Part shown: positions 16,848 to 25,086 of the stretch, in pieces
How the letters are laid out: every line of letters starts with the position of its first letter
Position numbering within the stretch: position 1 is the stretch's first letter
The notes under the pieces: generated by a model
Seen by the model: the letters and a program-made list of their open reading frames with translations, nothing else
Database searches by the model: none
Told to the model about the DNA's origin: nothing
Assembly (NCBI GenBank): GCA_005502875.1
Contig: SCMV01000036.1
Coordinates: forward strand, 1-39,433
Direction: 5' to 3'
Length of the DNA: 39,433 bases
From: Comamonadaceae bacterium 2PF
GTDB taxonomy: Bacteria > Pseudomonadota > Gammaproteobacteria > Burkholderiales > Burkholderiaceae_C
Translations under genes and position numbers: made by a program

Positions 16848-17288
16848 ATGCGATCCAGCAAGCCATGGCGCGTACGGCCATTTCGTTGCCTCTGGCTGGC
16901 CATTGCCTTATTCCAGATCGCAAGTGAAATCATCGGCGGAGACTTCGGTCGGCGGGTCAGGCAGACCCGGGACGAAGCCTATCGCGGCTACAATCAGCGC
17001 ATCGCCAGCATGTGGGGCACCGTACTGGCTTCGTCCGCCATGTACGGATCTGCACTGCAAACCGGTGGGAGCGCCGCACCGCTGTCGGCTGCCAATGCAT
17101 CGATGAACCGATTCAACGCCGAGACGCAAGCACAGGGCGAAGCCTTCATCAGCCAGTTGGCGCCTTCGCTGAAGACGCTTGGCGAGGCCAGCCTGCAGGT
17201 TCTCGGCGATTCCGTTCTGATCCCGATCGCTGACCAAGCGGCGATGCGACAGACCTTGAGTCGGCTCTACAAGAAACATCGTCAGTAA
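16848..17288 (+). pseudogene. C-terminal fragment of a lipoprotein paralogue, possibly still expressed
   Basis: A 146-residue frame. From residue 27 (EIIGGDFGRRVRQTRDEAY) to the end (LSRLYKKHRQ) it is homologous to the last 122 residues of the lipoprotein at 19663-21141 (EILGGDFGRQFRRTRDQAY ... LIKLYKKYRR). The preceding 370 residues of that paralogue are missing. The short start (RPFRCLWLAIALFQIA) is hydrophobic and could act as a weak export signal by chance. There is no clear ribosome-binding site. I read it as the leftover of a duplicated gene, but an active short secreted protein is not excluded. The next frame starts 3 nt after its stop. Confidence 0.6.
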
Positions 17289-17291
17289 GCA

Positions 17292-19550
17292 ATGCCTGTG
17301 AGGGCGGCAAGCGTCAGGGGTTTCATGTTGTTCTTAACCGTGTTTTCAGTTGTGAGGGCCTTGCCAACAGTGCTGAGCTGCGCAGCAAGGATATTCATTG
17401 GCAAAGGCAGGCAGCTGAGGCGAGTGGATGAAGCCGCAGTTTTGTATGCGAGGCGCGATCATATTCAAGCTGCGCCTCGATCGCGACATCGCTTCGAGTC
17501 AGGCTGGGACTTGACTGATTCATGGCCAAAACCAGCAGCCTGGTCAACCCTCATGCTTGCCATGGTGACGTTCGCGCCCCATTCGTCGGCGGCGCAAGAT
17601 CCGTTCTCAAGGGAGTTCTATTCCAAGTATCCGGCAGCCAACGAGATCATCAAGCGAGAGCCCGGTAAAGGCCAACCACCCACGCAGGCCGAGCTGGCCA
17701 ATCTCGACGCATTCCTGGATCGCATGAGGGGCGCGCGTGATCGGCTTCAAAGCCAGTGTATTGGCAACCAATCCAGCCGTATGGTCAGGACATTCGGGGG
17801 GCAAACGATTCTTGTGTTGCCGGATTTGTACGCAAAGTGCGAAAACGACGCCAAGACATTGGCATTGGGAGGCTCGGTGCATGACCAGACCGTGATACCT
17901 GGCCTGATGCGGGCATTTAATTCCTATTGGAATGCCGATTATTCACCTCCAAGGGCCGATTCGGCCGACCTGCAAGCATGGCGGGACAAGGCCAAGAGCA
18001 TGACGCGCTTCGATCCACCAGTGTGCAGTGGCGTGGCTGGCATGATCATAGACGCCCTCGCAGAGGGGGCAAGAACGAAGGCCGGAGAGATTTTTGACAA
18101 GTACTTGCCGCTTTGCGGAAGTGGCAGTGCTTGGGCAAAAATGTTCGAGCCCAGTCTGTCCAAGCCCAGCCCGGCGGCGTCATCAACGGATCGGCTTTCG
18201 CGGGATTTTTACGTGCTTTACCCCAGGACCACGGGTGAATGGGTTGCGGTACCCGGCAAGGGGGCGCCCCCGCCGGTGTCCGGCATGAAGGCCTTCGAAG
18301 ACCACTTGGCCAATATGCGTGCCATACGCGAACGGTTTCGACAGGATTGCATCGGATCGGGGGCGGCGCAGATGGTCAAACAGGTCCGGGGGGTGACTGT
18401 GCTCGCATGGCCCGAACGATTCGAAAATTGCGAGGGTGATGCTCGAAAACTGTTTGAACCGTTGGGCCTATTCGATTCGAATATGGCGACGGTATGGAAT
18501 CCTTATTGGGGTGCCAACTATTCACCGCCGCGCGGAGATCCAGCGGATGCGGAACGCTGGAGACGCTGGCAAAACGGGTTTGTGAGATTTTCAAAAGAAT
18601 GCGAAATCGCCTCCTGGCGAATCATTCACAGCGGCGAGCCAGGCTTCCCCGATTCAGCAGAGCAGGTTTTCAGGCGCATGGAAAAACGATGCCCAGCTCG
18701 TTGGATAGCCTTGTTCGAGCCGGATGATCTCATCAGGAAGCGGGAGTTGGACGCGAAGAAGCGCTGCAAGCCAGGAACAAGCTACATCGTTGTCGATGAA
18801 AAATCCGGCAATGGCTCTAGGGAAGAGTGCGACGAGTCTGACAAATTCATACCACCTGACTCCGCGAAAGATGGGCGCTCCCAGAAGAAGGATCCGCTTG
18901 CGGACGAATTGGCAGCCATCCAGCGTGGGGAGTTTGAGCGCCCGGCCGCCGCCGGGGGGGACGCATCATCCGCTCAGGCGATGCTGAACGCCCGCAGGCG
19001 GGCAGGCGCTGACCTGACTGCTGCCATGGAGGATGGCGTGCGACAACAACCGAAGGCCGGCTCCATTGGCGGAACGCAGATTTTCGGTGGTGAGAACGGG
19101 CAGCTACTGGAGGCTGTCGCAGCGCAGGCTGACTTGTCCAACACGGTAGGTGAGGAGGCGAACATCGGCACCACGAATGGCTGCGATGACGCGGCGGAAC
19201 GTCGGGGCACCGAAAACATGCAGACCAGTCGCGTGGGGGTGATCCGCTCCCTGCCTCCAGCACAGCAAGAGTGTGCAACGGCCAAGCTGTACGTTGACAT
19301 TTATGCGCGGGCTCTGGCTTACGCGCAGCGTTGCAACAGACGCGCGGAGATGCCGTCCATTCAAGGTGCCTTACAGCAAAGCCGCGGAGACGCGAGCAGG
19401 ATCTGCGGCAGTGTGACCCCATCCAGGCCTGCGCAGACTGCAGCGCCATACCAGACACCCAGACGCGCCCCGCCGCCATCCAGGTCACCGACCCCACCAG
19501 CCAGCCCCTCAAGGGGGACAGGCTGTGACAGATGCTTGCCAGATAGATGA
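17292..19550 (+). CDS. Secreted cysteine-rich protein with two tandem repeats, unknown function
   Basis: A frame of 752 residues that I cannot place in a family. The likely export signal is AAWSTLMLAMVTFAPHSSAA (about 83-101), so the true start may be the TTG at 17511 (AGGCTGGGA upstream) rather than the ATG at 17292. Two homologous units of about 175 residues follow: 104-287, starting FSREFYSKYP, and 302-478, starting LSRDFYVLYP. Each has four cysteines at matching places (156, 183, 245, 275 and 353, 380, 437, 467; spacings 27 and 30 kept in both) and a shared W.A.YSPPR motif. A Lys/Asp-rich middle, a region with five more cysteines and a Pro/Ser/Thr-rich tail complete it. The paired cysteines suggest disulfides in the periplasm or outside the cell. 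GC is lower than in the flanking genes, and it lies between two copies of a lipoprotein domain, which suggests a shared system. Confidence 0.7.
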   Translation: MPVRAASVRGFMLFLTVFSVVRALPTVLSCAARIFIGKGRQLRRVDEAAVLYARRDHIQAAPRSRHRFESGWDLTDSWPKPAAWSTLMLAMVTFAPHSSAAQDPFSREFYSKYPAANEIIKREPGKGQPPTQAELANLDAFLDRMRGARDRLQSQCIGNQSSRMVRTFGGQTILVLPDLYAKCENDAKTLALGGSVHDQTVIPGLMRAFNSYWNADYSPPRADSADLQAWRDKAKSMTRFDPPVCSGVAGMIIDALAEGARTKAGEIFDKYLPLCGSGSAWAKMFEPSLSKPSPAASSTDRLSRDFYVLYPRTTGEWVAVPGKGAPPPVSGMKAFEDHLANMRAIRERFRQDCIGSGAAQMVKQVRGVTVLAWPERFENCEGDARKLFEPLGLFDSNMATVWNPYWGANYSPPRGDPADAERWRRWQNGFVRFSKECEIASWRIIHSGEPGFPDSAEQVFRRMEKRCPARWIALFEPDDLIRKRELDAKKRCKPGTSYIVVDEKSGNGSREECDESDKFIPPDSAKDGRSQKKDPLADELAAIQRGEFERPAAAGGDASSAQAMLNARRRAGADLTAAMEDGVRQQPKAGSIGGTQIFGGENGQLLEAVAAQADLSNTVGEEANIGTTNGCDDAAERRGTENMQTSRVGVIRSLPPAQQECATAKLYVDIYARALAYAQRCNRRAEMPSIQGALQQSRGDASRICGSVTPSRPAQTAAPYQTPRRAPPPSRSPTPPASPSRGTGCDRCLPDR

Positions 19551-19662
19551 GGCCTCTTGCTGGATACCCGCCAGTCCCGAACCGGTCGAGTCTTGAAAAC
19601 AGCGAGGTTGCTGACTTGCCTGACCACGCCCACCTTCGTCCTGAAGCCTAAAAGGATTCCGC

Positions 19663-21141
19663 ATGCAGCCCTTTACTTTGCCATTCATCCTGAGCCTGGC
19701 GACTTTGCTTTCAGCATGTGGAACCACAGGCGACTATTACGCGAGGAGCAAGGCTGAGCACGACGCCCTAGTAGAAGCCGTCGACGAATCCGCCGCGAAG
19801 GCGGCAGTGCAGCGCGCTCACAGCCGGATCGTGGCGATACGGTGGCCTGCGCTCATCGCACCCAATGCCCGGCAGGCAATCGTGTCCAATGGCAACCAAT
19901 GGATTGCCGTGTCGATGCTGCCATCGCTGGCGTCAGACACCCCACCGCTTGCGGCCTTGCCGGACTTGATCGAGGCCTCATCAACCAATTTCGCTGCAGA
20001 GATGTATTGGTCGATCAAGCGCCTAGACCCCTCGGTGCAGGTGCTACTTGAGCCGCAACTTGTGGAGATGGATCGCTTTGGAGCGGCATCATTGAAGCCG
20101 CTGACGGAGGTTTCTATCCCGGCTGACGTGGTCGCGGACCTCTGGGTCACCACGCCTCCCTGGCAGGTGCTGGTGGCGCAAGAGTTTCAACTGACCTTGC
20201 AATCTGCCCCTGTTCGGTCGCCGGGCAATTGCGGCCTTCTGCTGGCCACGATTGGGCACGAACCCTTGCAGTCCGCAATCGAGAAGGTGCCTTGCTCTGC
20301 GGGCCTGGACGCACGAAATGCCATGCAGGCGCACTTCCTCCTCGATGGCGAACCCCGCCCCAGACCCATGACGGCTTTGCCCAACAAGGCGACCCCCCCG
20401 TTAAGCCGAGATGCTGTCGTGCTCATGAAGACGGTCAACTATGGGGATGGCGGGCCCTTTTCAGCCAGCATGAACGACTACGTCAAGGACAGCCGACCCA
20501 AAGGCCTCGCAGACGCGGATCGCTCCCCCACCCACCCCATCGTGAGCGGCTTTGCACGCTTAACTGTAAGCGGGCTGAGCACGATTGAGCCCGTTGAGGC
20601 TCGGCCGGAAACCTTATCGAGCTATTTGAGTCAGTTCGATCCCTCACTGGCGGATACCCTGCGCGGCGGCAAGGCGCTCACCCCCGCGCAGTCTGAGAAC
20701 CTGCAGCTCGTGAGGCGTCTGTTGGCGCAGGAACTCCAGGTGCGCGGGGCGCGGGACGAACGGATCGCGCGTGAGATCCTTGGCGGCGACTTCGGGCGTC
20801 AATTTCGGCGCACACGAGACCAAGCGTACAGCCAATATGGCAAACAGATGATGAAGATGTGGGGCGGGGTGGCGGGTGCACTGGCCATCCACTCGGCCAC
20901 CCTGAACGCGACGGGGCCTGGGCTGGGCGCTCTACAGGCCTCGAATCAGGCCACGGACTACTTCAATCAGCAGCAGGAAGCGGCTGGCCTGGCCTACGTT
21001 CGCAGCATTGCGCCATCCATTGCATCGATGGGCAATGCAAATGTGTCCTTGCTGGATCAACGGCTGGCGATTGACATCGGCGATCAACGGGGCTTGCGGA
21101 ACGCCCTGATCAAGCTCTACAAGAAATACCGCCGCCCCTGA
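19663..21141 (+). CDS. Predicted lipoprotein of unknown function
   Basis: A 492-residue protein with a lipoprotein signal peptide, PFTLPFILSLATLLSACGTT: lipobox LSAC with the lipidated Cys at about residue 19. AAAGGA lies just upstream of the ATG. The family is not recognised. Residues 20-370 are mixed alpha/beta with a few cysteines; the last 122 residues (EILGGDFGRQFRRTRDQAY ... LYKKYRR) form a separable, mostly helical domain found again as a fragment at 16848-17288. It follows the tandem-repeat secreted protein by 112 bp on the same strand, so the two may act together at the envelope. It sits inside the prfC-repeat-bounded block and converges with prfC. Confidence 0.8.
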   Translation: MQPFTLPFILSLATLLSACGTTGDYYARSKAEHDALVEAVDESAAKAAVQRAHSRIVAIRWPALIAPNARQAIVSNGNQWIAVSMLPSLASDTPPLAALPDLIEASSTNFAAEMYWSIKRLDPSVQVLLEPQLVEMDRFGAASLKPLTEVSIPADVVADLWVTTPPWQVLVAQEFQLTLQSAPVRSPGNCGLLLATIGHEPLQSAIEKVPCSAGLDARNAMQAHFLLDGEPRPRPMTALPNKATPPLSRDAVVLMKTVNYGDGGPFSASMNDYVKDSRPKGLADADRSPTHPIVSGFARLTVSGLSTIEPVEARPETLSSYLSQFDPSLADTLRGGKALTPAQSENLQLVRRLLAQELQVRGARDERIAREILGGDFGRQFRRTRDQAYSQYGKQMMKMWGGVAGALAIHSATLNATGPGLGALQASNQATDYFNQQQEAAGLAYVRSIAPSIASMGNANVSLLDQRLAIDIGDQRGLRNALIKLYKKYRRP

Positions 21142-21193
21142 TGTTTGGTTGTTGGCAGTCTCGAGTTTGGGCGCACGGTGACATCGCTGCCTG

Positions 21194-22819
21194 TTATTGT
21201 GTAGACAGGCTCAGCCCTGCGTGCTCGCGCAACGGGTGGAAGTGCACCAGCGGGTGGCGCTCGGCCGTCAGGCGCAGGTCGTAGGCCGAGGTCATCATGT
21301 AGGCCAGCGTGTCGGCGGCATCGAGCGCCAGCTTGGATGCGTTCTCGTCGGTGAATTTTTTCAGCGCCTCGGGCGTGTCGGCCGTGATCCAGCGCGCGCC
21401 CGTGAAGCGACAGGGCATCAGGCGGATGTCGACGCTGTACTCGGCTTTCAGGCGGTGCTGCACGACTTCGAACTGCAGCTGGCCGACGGCGCCCAGCAGC
21501 ATCGAGCCGCCGACTTCGGGTCTGAAAACCTGGATGGCGCCTTCTTCGCCCAATTGCAGCAAACCTGCCTGCAACTGCTTTGATTTCATCGGGTTGGCCA
21601 GTTCCACCGTCTGGAACAGCTCGGGCGCGAAGAACGGCAGGCCGGTGTACTGCAGGGTGACGCCGTCGGTGATGGTGTCGCCGAGCTGCACGCCGCCGTG
21701 CGTGGTGAAGCCGATGATGTCGCCGGCGAAGGCCTCGTCAACGGCCTCGCGGCGCTGCGACAGGAAGGTCACCACCGAGGTCGGGCGCAGCTCCTTGCCG
21801 TTGCGCTGCACCTTGAGCTTCATGCCCGGCGTGTACTTGCCAGAGCACACGCGCACGAAGGCGATGCGGTCGCGGTGCGACGGGTCCATGTTGGCCTGCA
21901 CCTTGAAGACCACGCCGGAGAAGTTCTCCATCTCGGGCAGGATCTTTTTCTTGCTGCCGTCCTTTTCGGTGCTGAAGCGGGGCCGGGGCGAGGGCGCCAG
22001 GTCCACCAGGGCGTCGAGCACCTCCTGCACACCGAAGTTGTTGACGGCCGAGCCGAAGAACACCGGCGTCTGCTTGGCGGCCAGGAACAGCTCCAGGTCG
22101 AACGCGGGCGCGGCCTCGGCCATCAATTCCATGTTCTGCTCGGCCAGCTCCCATTCGTGGCCGAAGCGCTCGGCCAGCTTGTCGCGCTCGTCCAGCGACA
22201 CCACTTCGTCGTCTTCGCCGCGCTTGTCGGCGCCGGCGTCGAACAGGCGCATCGACTTCGAGCGCAGGTTGACGATGCCGCCGAACAGCTTGCCCTGGCC
22301 CACCGGCCAGGTCATCGGCACGCAGGGCATGCCCAGCTCCTGCTCGACCTCGTCGAGCAGCTCGAGCGGGTCGCGCCCCTCGCGGTCCATCTTGTTGACG
22401 AAGGTGATGATGGGCGTGTCGCGCTGGCGGCAGACCTCGATCAGGCGCTTGGTCTGCGCTTCCACGCCGTTGGCCGCGTCGATCACCATCAGCGCCGAGT
22501 CGACCGCGGTCAGCACGCGGTAGGTGTCTTCCGAGAAGTCCTTGTGGCCCGGGGTGTCGAGCAGGTTCACCACGTGCTCGCGGTAGAGCATCTGCATCAC
22601 GCTGGATGCCACCGAGATGCCGCGCTGCTTTTCGATCTCCATCCAGTCGGAGGTGGCGTGGCGCGAGGCCTTGCGGCCCTTGACGGCTCCGGCGATGTGG
22701 ATGGCACCCGAGAACAGCAGCAGCTTTTCCGTCAGCGTCGTTTTACCGGCGTCCGGGTGGGAAATGATCGCGAAGGTGCGGCGGCGCCCGGTTTCGGGGG
22801 CAAAAGGCGAGGTGGACAC
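21194..22819 (-). CDS. prfC: Peptide chain release factor 3
   Basis: A translational GTPase that removes release factors 1 and 2 from the ribosome after termination. The 541-residue length is normal for the family. G1 SHPDAGKTT, switch region QRGISVASSV, G3 DTPGHKDFSEDTYR and G4 NKMDR are intact, and the C-terminal part ends HPLVHFHPLREHAGLSLSTQ. The ATG at 22819 gives the expected N-terminus. The last 74 coding bases or so are repeated at 14268-14341. prfC is known as an integration target of SXT/R391-type elements, although those use its 5' end; here the 3' end is the part duplicated. The gene itself is complete and should work. Confidence 0.97.
   Translation of the reverse strand: MSTSPFAPETGRRRTFAIISHPDAGKTTLTEKLLLFSGAIHIAGAVKGRKASRHATSDWMEIEKQRGISVASSVMQMLYREHVVNLLDTPGHKDFSEDTYRVLTAVDSALMVIDAANGVEAQTKRLIEVCRQRDTPIITFVNKMDREGRDPLELLDEVEQELGMPCVPMTWPVGQGKLFGGIVNLRSKSMRLFDAGADKRGEDDEVVSLDERDKLAERFGHEWELAEQNMELMAEAAPAFDLELFLAAKQTPVFFGSAVNNFGVQEVLDALVDLAPSPRPRFSTEKDGSKKKILPEMENFSGVVFKVQANMDPSHRDRIAFVRVCSGKYTPGMKLKVQRNGKELRPTSVVTFLSQRREAVDEAFAGDIIGFTTHGGVQLGDTITDGVTLQYTGLPFFAPELFQTVELANPMKSKQLQAGLLQLGEEGAIQVFRPEVGGSMLLGAVGQLQFEVVQHRLKAEYSVDIRLMPCRFTGARWITADTPEALKKFTDENASKLALDAADTLAYMMTSAYDLRLTAERHPLVHFHPLREHAGLSLSTQ
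21207..21280 (+). repeat. Right copy of the 74-bp direct repeat, inside the prfC 3' end
   Basis: Same orientation as 14268-14341, with 69 of 74 positions identical by my count. It encodes the last residues of release factor 3 on the minus strand. Together the two copies enclose about 6.9 kb. Confidence 0.85.
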
Positions 22820-22998
22820 GGCAAAGGCTCCGGGCCGAGGAAAACCCGCGATGCTAGCCGATGAGGGGCCCGCGCGCCAGTTGGCGAGGGCCCCTGCTTG
22901 CCAAGAGGCGAGGCGCTGGCGGGGGCAGACGTCACCCCGGCGGTGCCTGAGTCAGCCAACCCTGGGGTCGCCAGGGCCGTCGATGGTGCTGGATGCGT

Positions 22999-23727
22999 TC
23001 ACGCCGCGCGGCGGCGGCGGGCCAGGAAGCCGATGGCGGCCAGGCCTGCCAGGGCGGCGGCGGCACTGGTGGGCTCGGGCACAGGCAGGGCCGTGCCGGA
23101 CACGCTGACCATGTCGAAGCGCCAGGTGCCCGAACCCGCAAAGGTCTTGCTGGCGTCGGAGGCCAGGTAGCCCGAGGTGCCAGGCGCGAACGTGGCCACC
23201 ACGCGGAAGGCCAGGTTGGCGTTGTCATCGGCGCCGGCCACGTTGGACAGGTCGATGGTGCGGGCGTTGAACCAGGTGTCGCCCAGGCCGCTGTCGAACA
23301 CGGCGTAGTCGATGAAGTTCACACCGTCCAGCGAGTACTGGGCCAGCTCGTAGCGCGAGCTGGTGTTGCTGTGGCGCAGGTCGTAGCTGAAGACCACGTC
23401 TTCGAAGCCGACCGAGCTGGCCTTGACTTCGATGCCACGGCTGTTGTTGCCGGCGCCTTGGCTGCCGTAGGTCGTGGTCTGCAGGCCGGAGTTGTCGCTG
23501 GCGGCCGGGTCGGACGAGCCGACGCCACTGTTGAAGCTGGGGGTGGTGACGCCACCGATCAGGCTCAGGCTGCCGGCGCCGACGGAGGGCAGGGCGCTGC
23601 CGGTGCCGGTGGCGCCATCGGGCGTGATGGAGTTGAACGACCATTGGGTGATGACCTCGGCGTGGGCGAGCTGGGCGGCACCCACGGTCAGGGCGAGGGT
23701 GATGGCGGACAGGGCGAAGGACTTCAT
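22999..23727 (-). CDS. PEP-CTERM sorting domain protein (fourth of five)
   Basis: An exported protein of 242 residues. The signal peptide KSFALSAITLALTVGAAQLAHA ends at AHA-E. The extracellular part is beta-rich (VITQWSFNSITPD..., SRGIEVKASSVGFEDVVFSY, TWRFDMVSVSG) and may be a jelly-roll type domain, but no family is certain. The end is a textbook signal: LPVPEPTSAAAALAGLAAIGF then LARRRRAA. An upstream motif at 23764-23791 is shared at the same internal spacing with the fifth PEP-CTERM gene. It is divergent from a GGDEF diguanylate cyclase, which mirrors the first PEP-CTERM gene beside an HD-GYP gene. Confidence 0.9.
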   Translation of the reverse strand: MKSFALSAITLALTVGAAQLAHAEVITQWSFNSITPDGATGTGSALPSVGAGSLSLIGGVTTPSFNSGVGSSDPAASDNSGLQTTTYGSQGAGNNSRGIEVKASSVGFEDVVFSYDLRHSNTSSRYELAQYSLDGVNFIDYAVFDSGLGDTWFNARTIDLSNVAGADDNANLAFRVVATFAPGTSGYLASDASKTFAGSGTWRFDMVSVSGTALPVPEPTSAAAALAGLAAIGFLARRRRAA

Positions 23728-23763
23728 GGAAACTCCAGTAAAGGCGTGCTGAAGCCCTTGAAT

Positions 23764-23791
23764 CTAGGGTTCTCCCGTGAACCGGCCGTGA
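23764..23791 (-). promoter_or_regulatory. Motif shared by two PEP-CTERM upstream regions, copy 1
   Basis: On the plus strand CTAGGGTTC is followed after 13 nt by CCGTGA (minus strand: TCACGG, 13 nt, GAACCCTAG). The same two parts with the same 13-nt gap occur at 30267-30294 before the fifth PEP-CTERM gene. Here it ends 37 bp from the start codon. It may be a promoter or activator site for a PEP-CTERM regulon. An extra TTCACGG lies inside this copy. Confidence 0.5.
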
Positions 23792-23861
23792 ATCGCCGGG
23801 CCGCTTTTTGCGCCGGGCGGCTCACGCCGGCTCAAGTTCGGTGTGCCAGGGTCGACATCTG

Positions 23862-24965
23862 ATGCAGCAAATCTTCAAAGAGAGCATGGGCGCGATGGAC
23901 CGCATGGAGCGCAAGCCGGGTGACCCGGGTCGCCTGGACTCGGGCACAGGCGTGTTCGCGCGCCTGATGCTGGTCGTCAGCGTCATCGCCGGGCTGGCCC
24001 ACCTGGGCTTCATCGGCCTGTTCCTGCGTGTGCAGGTGCCTGCGCTGGCCCTGGCCAACGTCGCCAGCGTGCTCGTCTACGTGCTGACGGCCATCCTGAT
24101 CCGGCGCGGTCGGCTCACGCTGGCCACCTTGTTGATCGTGCTGGAGGTGCTCCTGCACGGGGTGGTGGCCACGGCGATCATCGGCTGGGCCTCGGGCTTT
24201 CACCACTACCTGCTGCTGGTCATCCCTGTGGTGATTGTGAGCGCTTACTATCGGTATTCGCTGCGCTTTCTATTGGCTTGCTCCGTGGCTTTGCTGTACC
24301 TGGGCCTGGACCTGGGCTACCGCGAGGCCACGCCTGCGGTGGCCGTGCCCGAGCCCTTGATCGACGGCCTGCACTACATCAACCTGGCCACGGTGTTGCT
24401 CATGCTGGGGGTGTTGGCCACGGTCTACCAGCGCCTGGTTTCGCGTGCCGAGCAGGGCCTTCACGAGCTGGCCTGCACCGACCCCCTGACCCAGCTGCGC
24501 AACCGCCGCTTCATGATGGAGGTGGCCCAACACGAAGCCGCCGTCGTCGAGCGTGGAGGTCGGCCCCTGAGCGTCTTGCTGGGGGACATCGATCACTTCA
24601 AACGCATCAACGACCTGCATGGTCACGCGGTTGGCGACGGCGCGCTGCGTGCGATCGCCCAGGTGCTGCGCGACGGGGTGCGCGAGGTCGACCACGTGGC
24701 GCGCTGGGGTGGCGAAGAGTTCCTGGTGCTGCTGCCCGGCACCGAGCTGGACGAGGCGCAGCAGGTGGCTGACCGACTGCGCAGGGCGGTGCAGGCGCTG
24801 GTCGAGGTCGAGGGCCGCCGCCAAATCGGCCTGAGCATCACCCTGGGCCTGGCGGAGCTGCGCCCTGGCGAAAGCATCGAGCAGGCCCTCATGCGCGCCG
24901 ATCGAGCGCTCTATGAAGGCAAACAAGCCGGTCGAAACCGTGTGGTTCTCGCAGGACAAGCCTGA
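23862..24965 (+). CDS. Membrane-bound diguanylate cyclase (GGDEF)
   Basis: Predicted to make cyclic-di-GMP. The 367-residue protein has about six membrane helices in the first 190 residues (for example LMLVVSVIAGLAHLGFIGLF and LLLVIPVVIVSAYY), then a GGDEF domain starting at LACTDPLTQLRNRRFMMEV. The active-site motif is RWGGEEF. The inhibitory I-site RxxD is present as REVD five residues before it, so product inhibition is expected. The ATG at 23862 is chosen with AGGG upstream; ATGs about 27 and 36 nt further downstream are possible. The frame is open from 23808. The promoter of the ahcY operon begins within its last codons. It is divergent from the fourth PEP-CTERM gene. Confidence 0.93.
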   Translation: MQQIFKESMGAMDRMERKPGDPGRLDSGTGVFARLMLVVSVIAGLAHLGFIGLFLRVQVPALALANVASVLVYVLTAILIRRGRLTLATLLIVLEVLLHGVVATAIIGWASGFHHYLLLVIPVVIVSAYYRYSLRFLLACSVALLYLGLDLGYREATPAVAVPEPLIDGLHYINLATVLLMLGVLATVYQRLVSRAEQGLHELACTDPLTQLRNRRFMMEVAQHEAAVVERGGRPLSVLLGDIDHFKRINDLHGHAVGDGALRAIAQVLRDGVREVDHVARWGGEEFLVLLPGTELDEAQQVADRLRRAVQALVEVEGRRQIGLSITLGLAELRPGESIEQALMRADRALYEGKQAGRNRVVLAGQA

Positions 24966-24982
24966 TGCCTTGTGCCTATAAT
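24953..24982 (+). promoter_or_regulatory. Sigma-70 promoter of the ahcY operon
   Basis: A perfect -10 box TATAAT at 24977-24982 is preceded by AGGACA at 24953-24958 (4 of 6 to TTGACA, 18-nt spacer), which lies in the last codons of the GGDEF gene. Transcription should begin at about 24989-24991, exactly where the riboswitch P1 stem starts. Confidence 0.75.
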
Positions 24983-24989
24983 CGCGCCA

Positions 24990-25086
24990 CTTTCGAGGAG
25001 CGTTGCAAGGCCCCGTCCCGCCGTCCCACACGGCGCGACCCGCAGGCCCCAGGCTCGAAAGCCTCTCCTTTTGCAACGGCGCTCAC
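24990..25086 (+). promoter_or_regulatory. S-adenosylhomocysteine (SAH) riboswitch
   Basis: P1 pairs CTTTCGAG (24990-24997) with CTCGAAAG (25054-25061), 8 bp perfect. The conserved core CGAGGAGCG then TTGCAA follows. GAGCG (24998-25002) can pair with CGCTC (25080-25084) as the pseudoknot, and GTTGCAA with TTGCAAC (25071-25077). The pattern CGAGGAGCG...CAGGCTCG...ACGGCGCTCA is that of the SAH aptamer known in front of ahcY in betaproteobacteria. When SAH accumulates, the RNA is expected to raise expression of the SAH hydrolase operon downstream. Confidence 0.93.
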
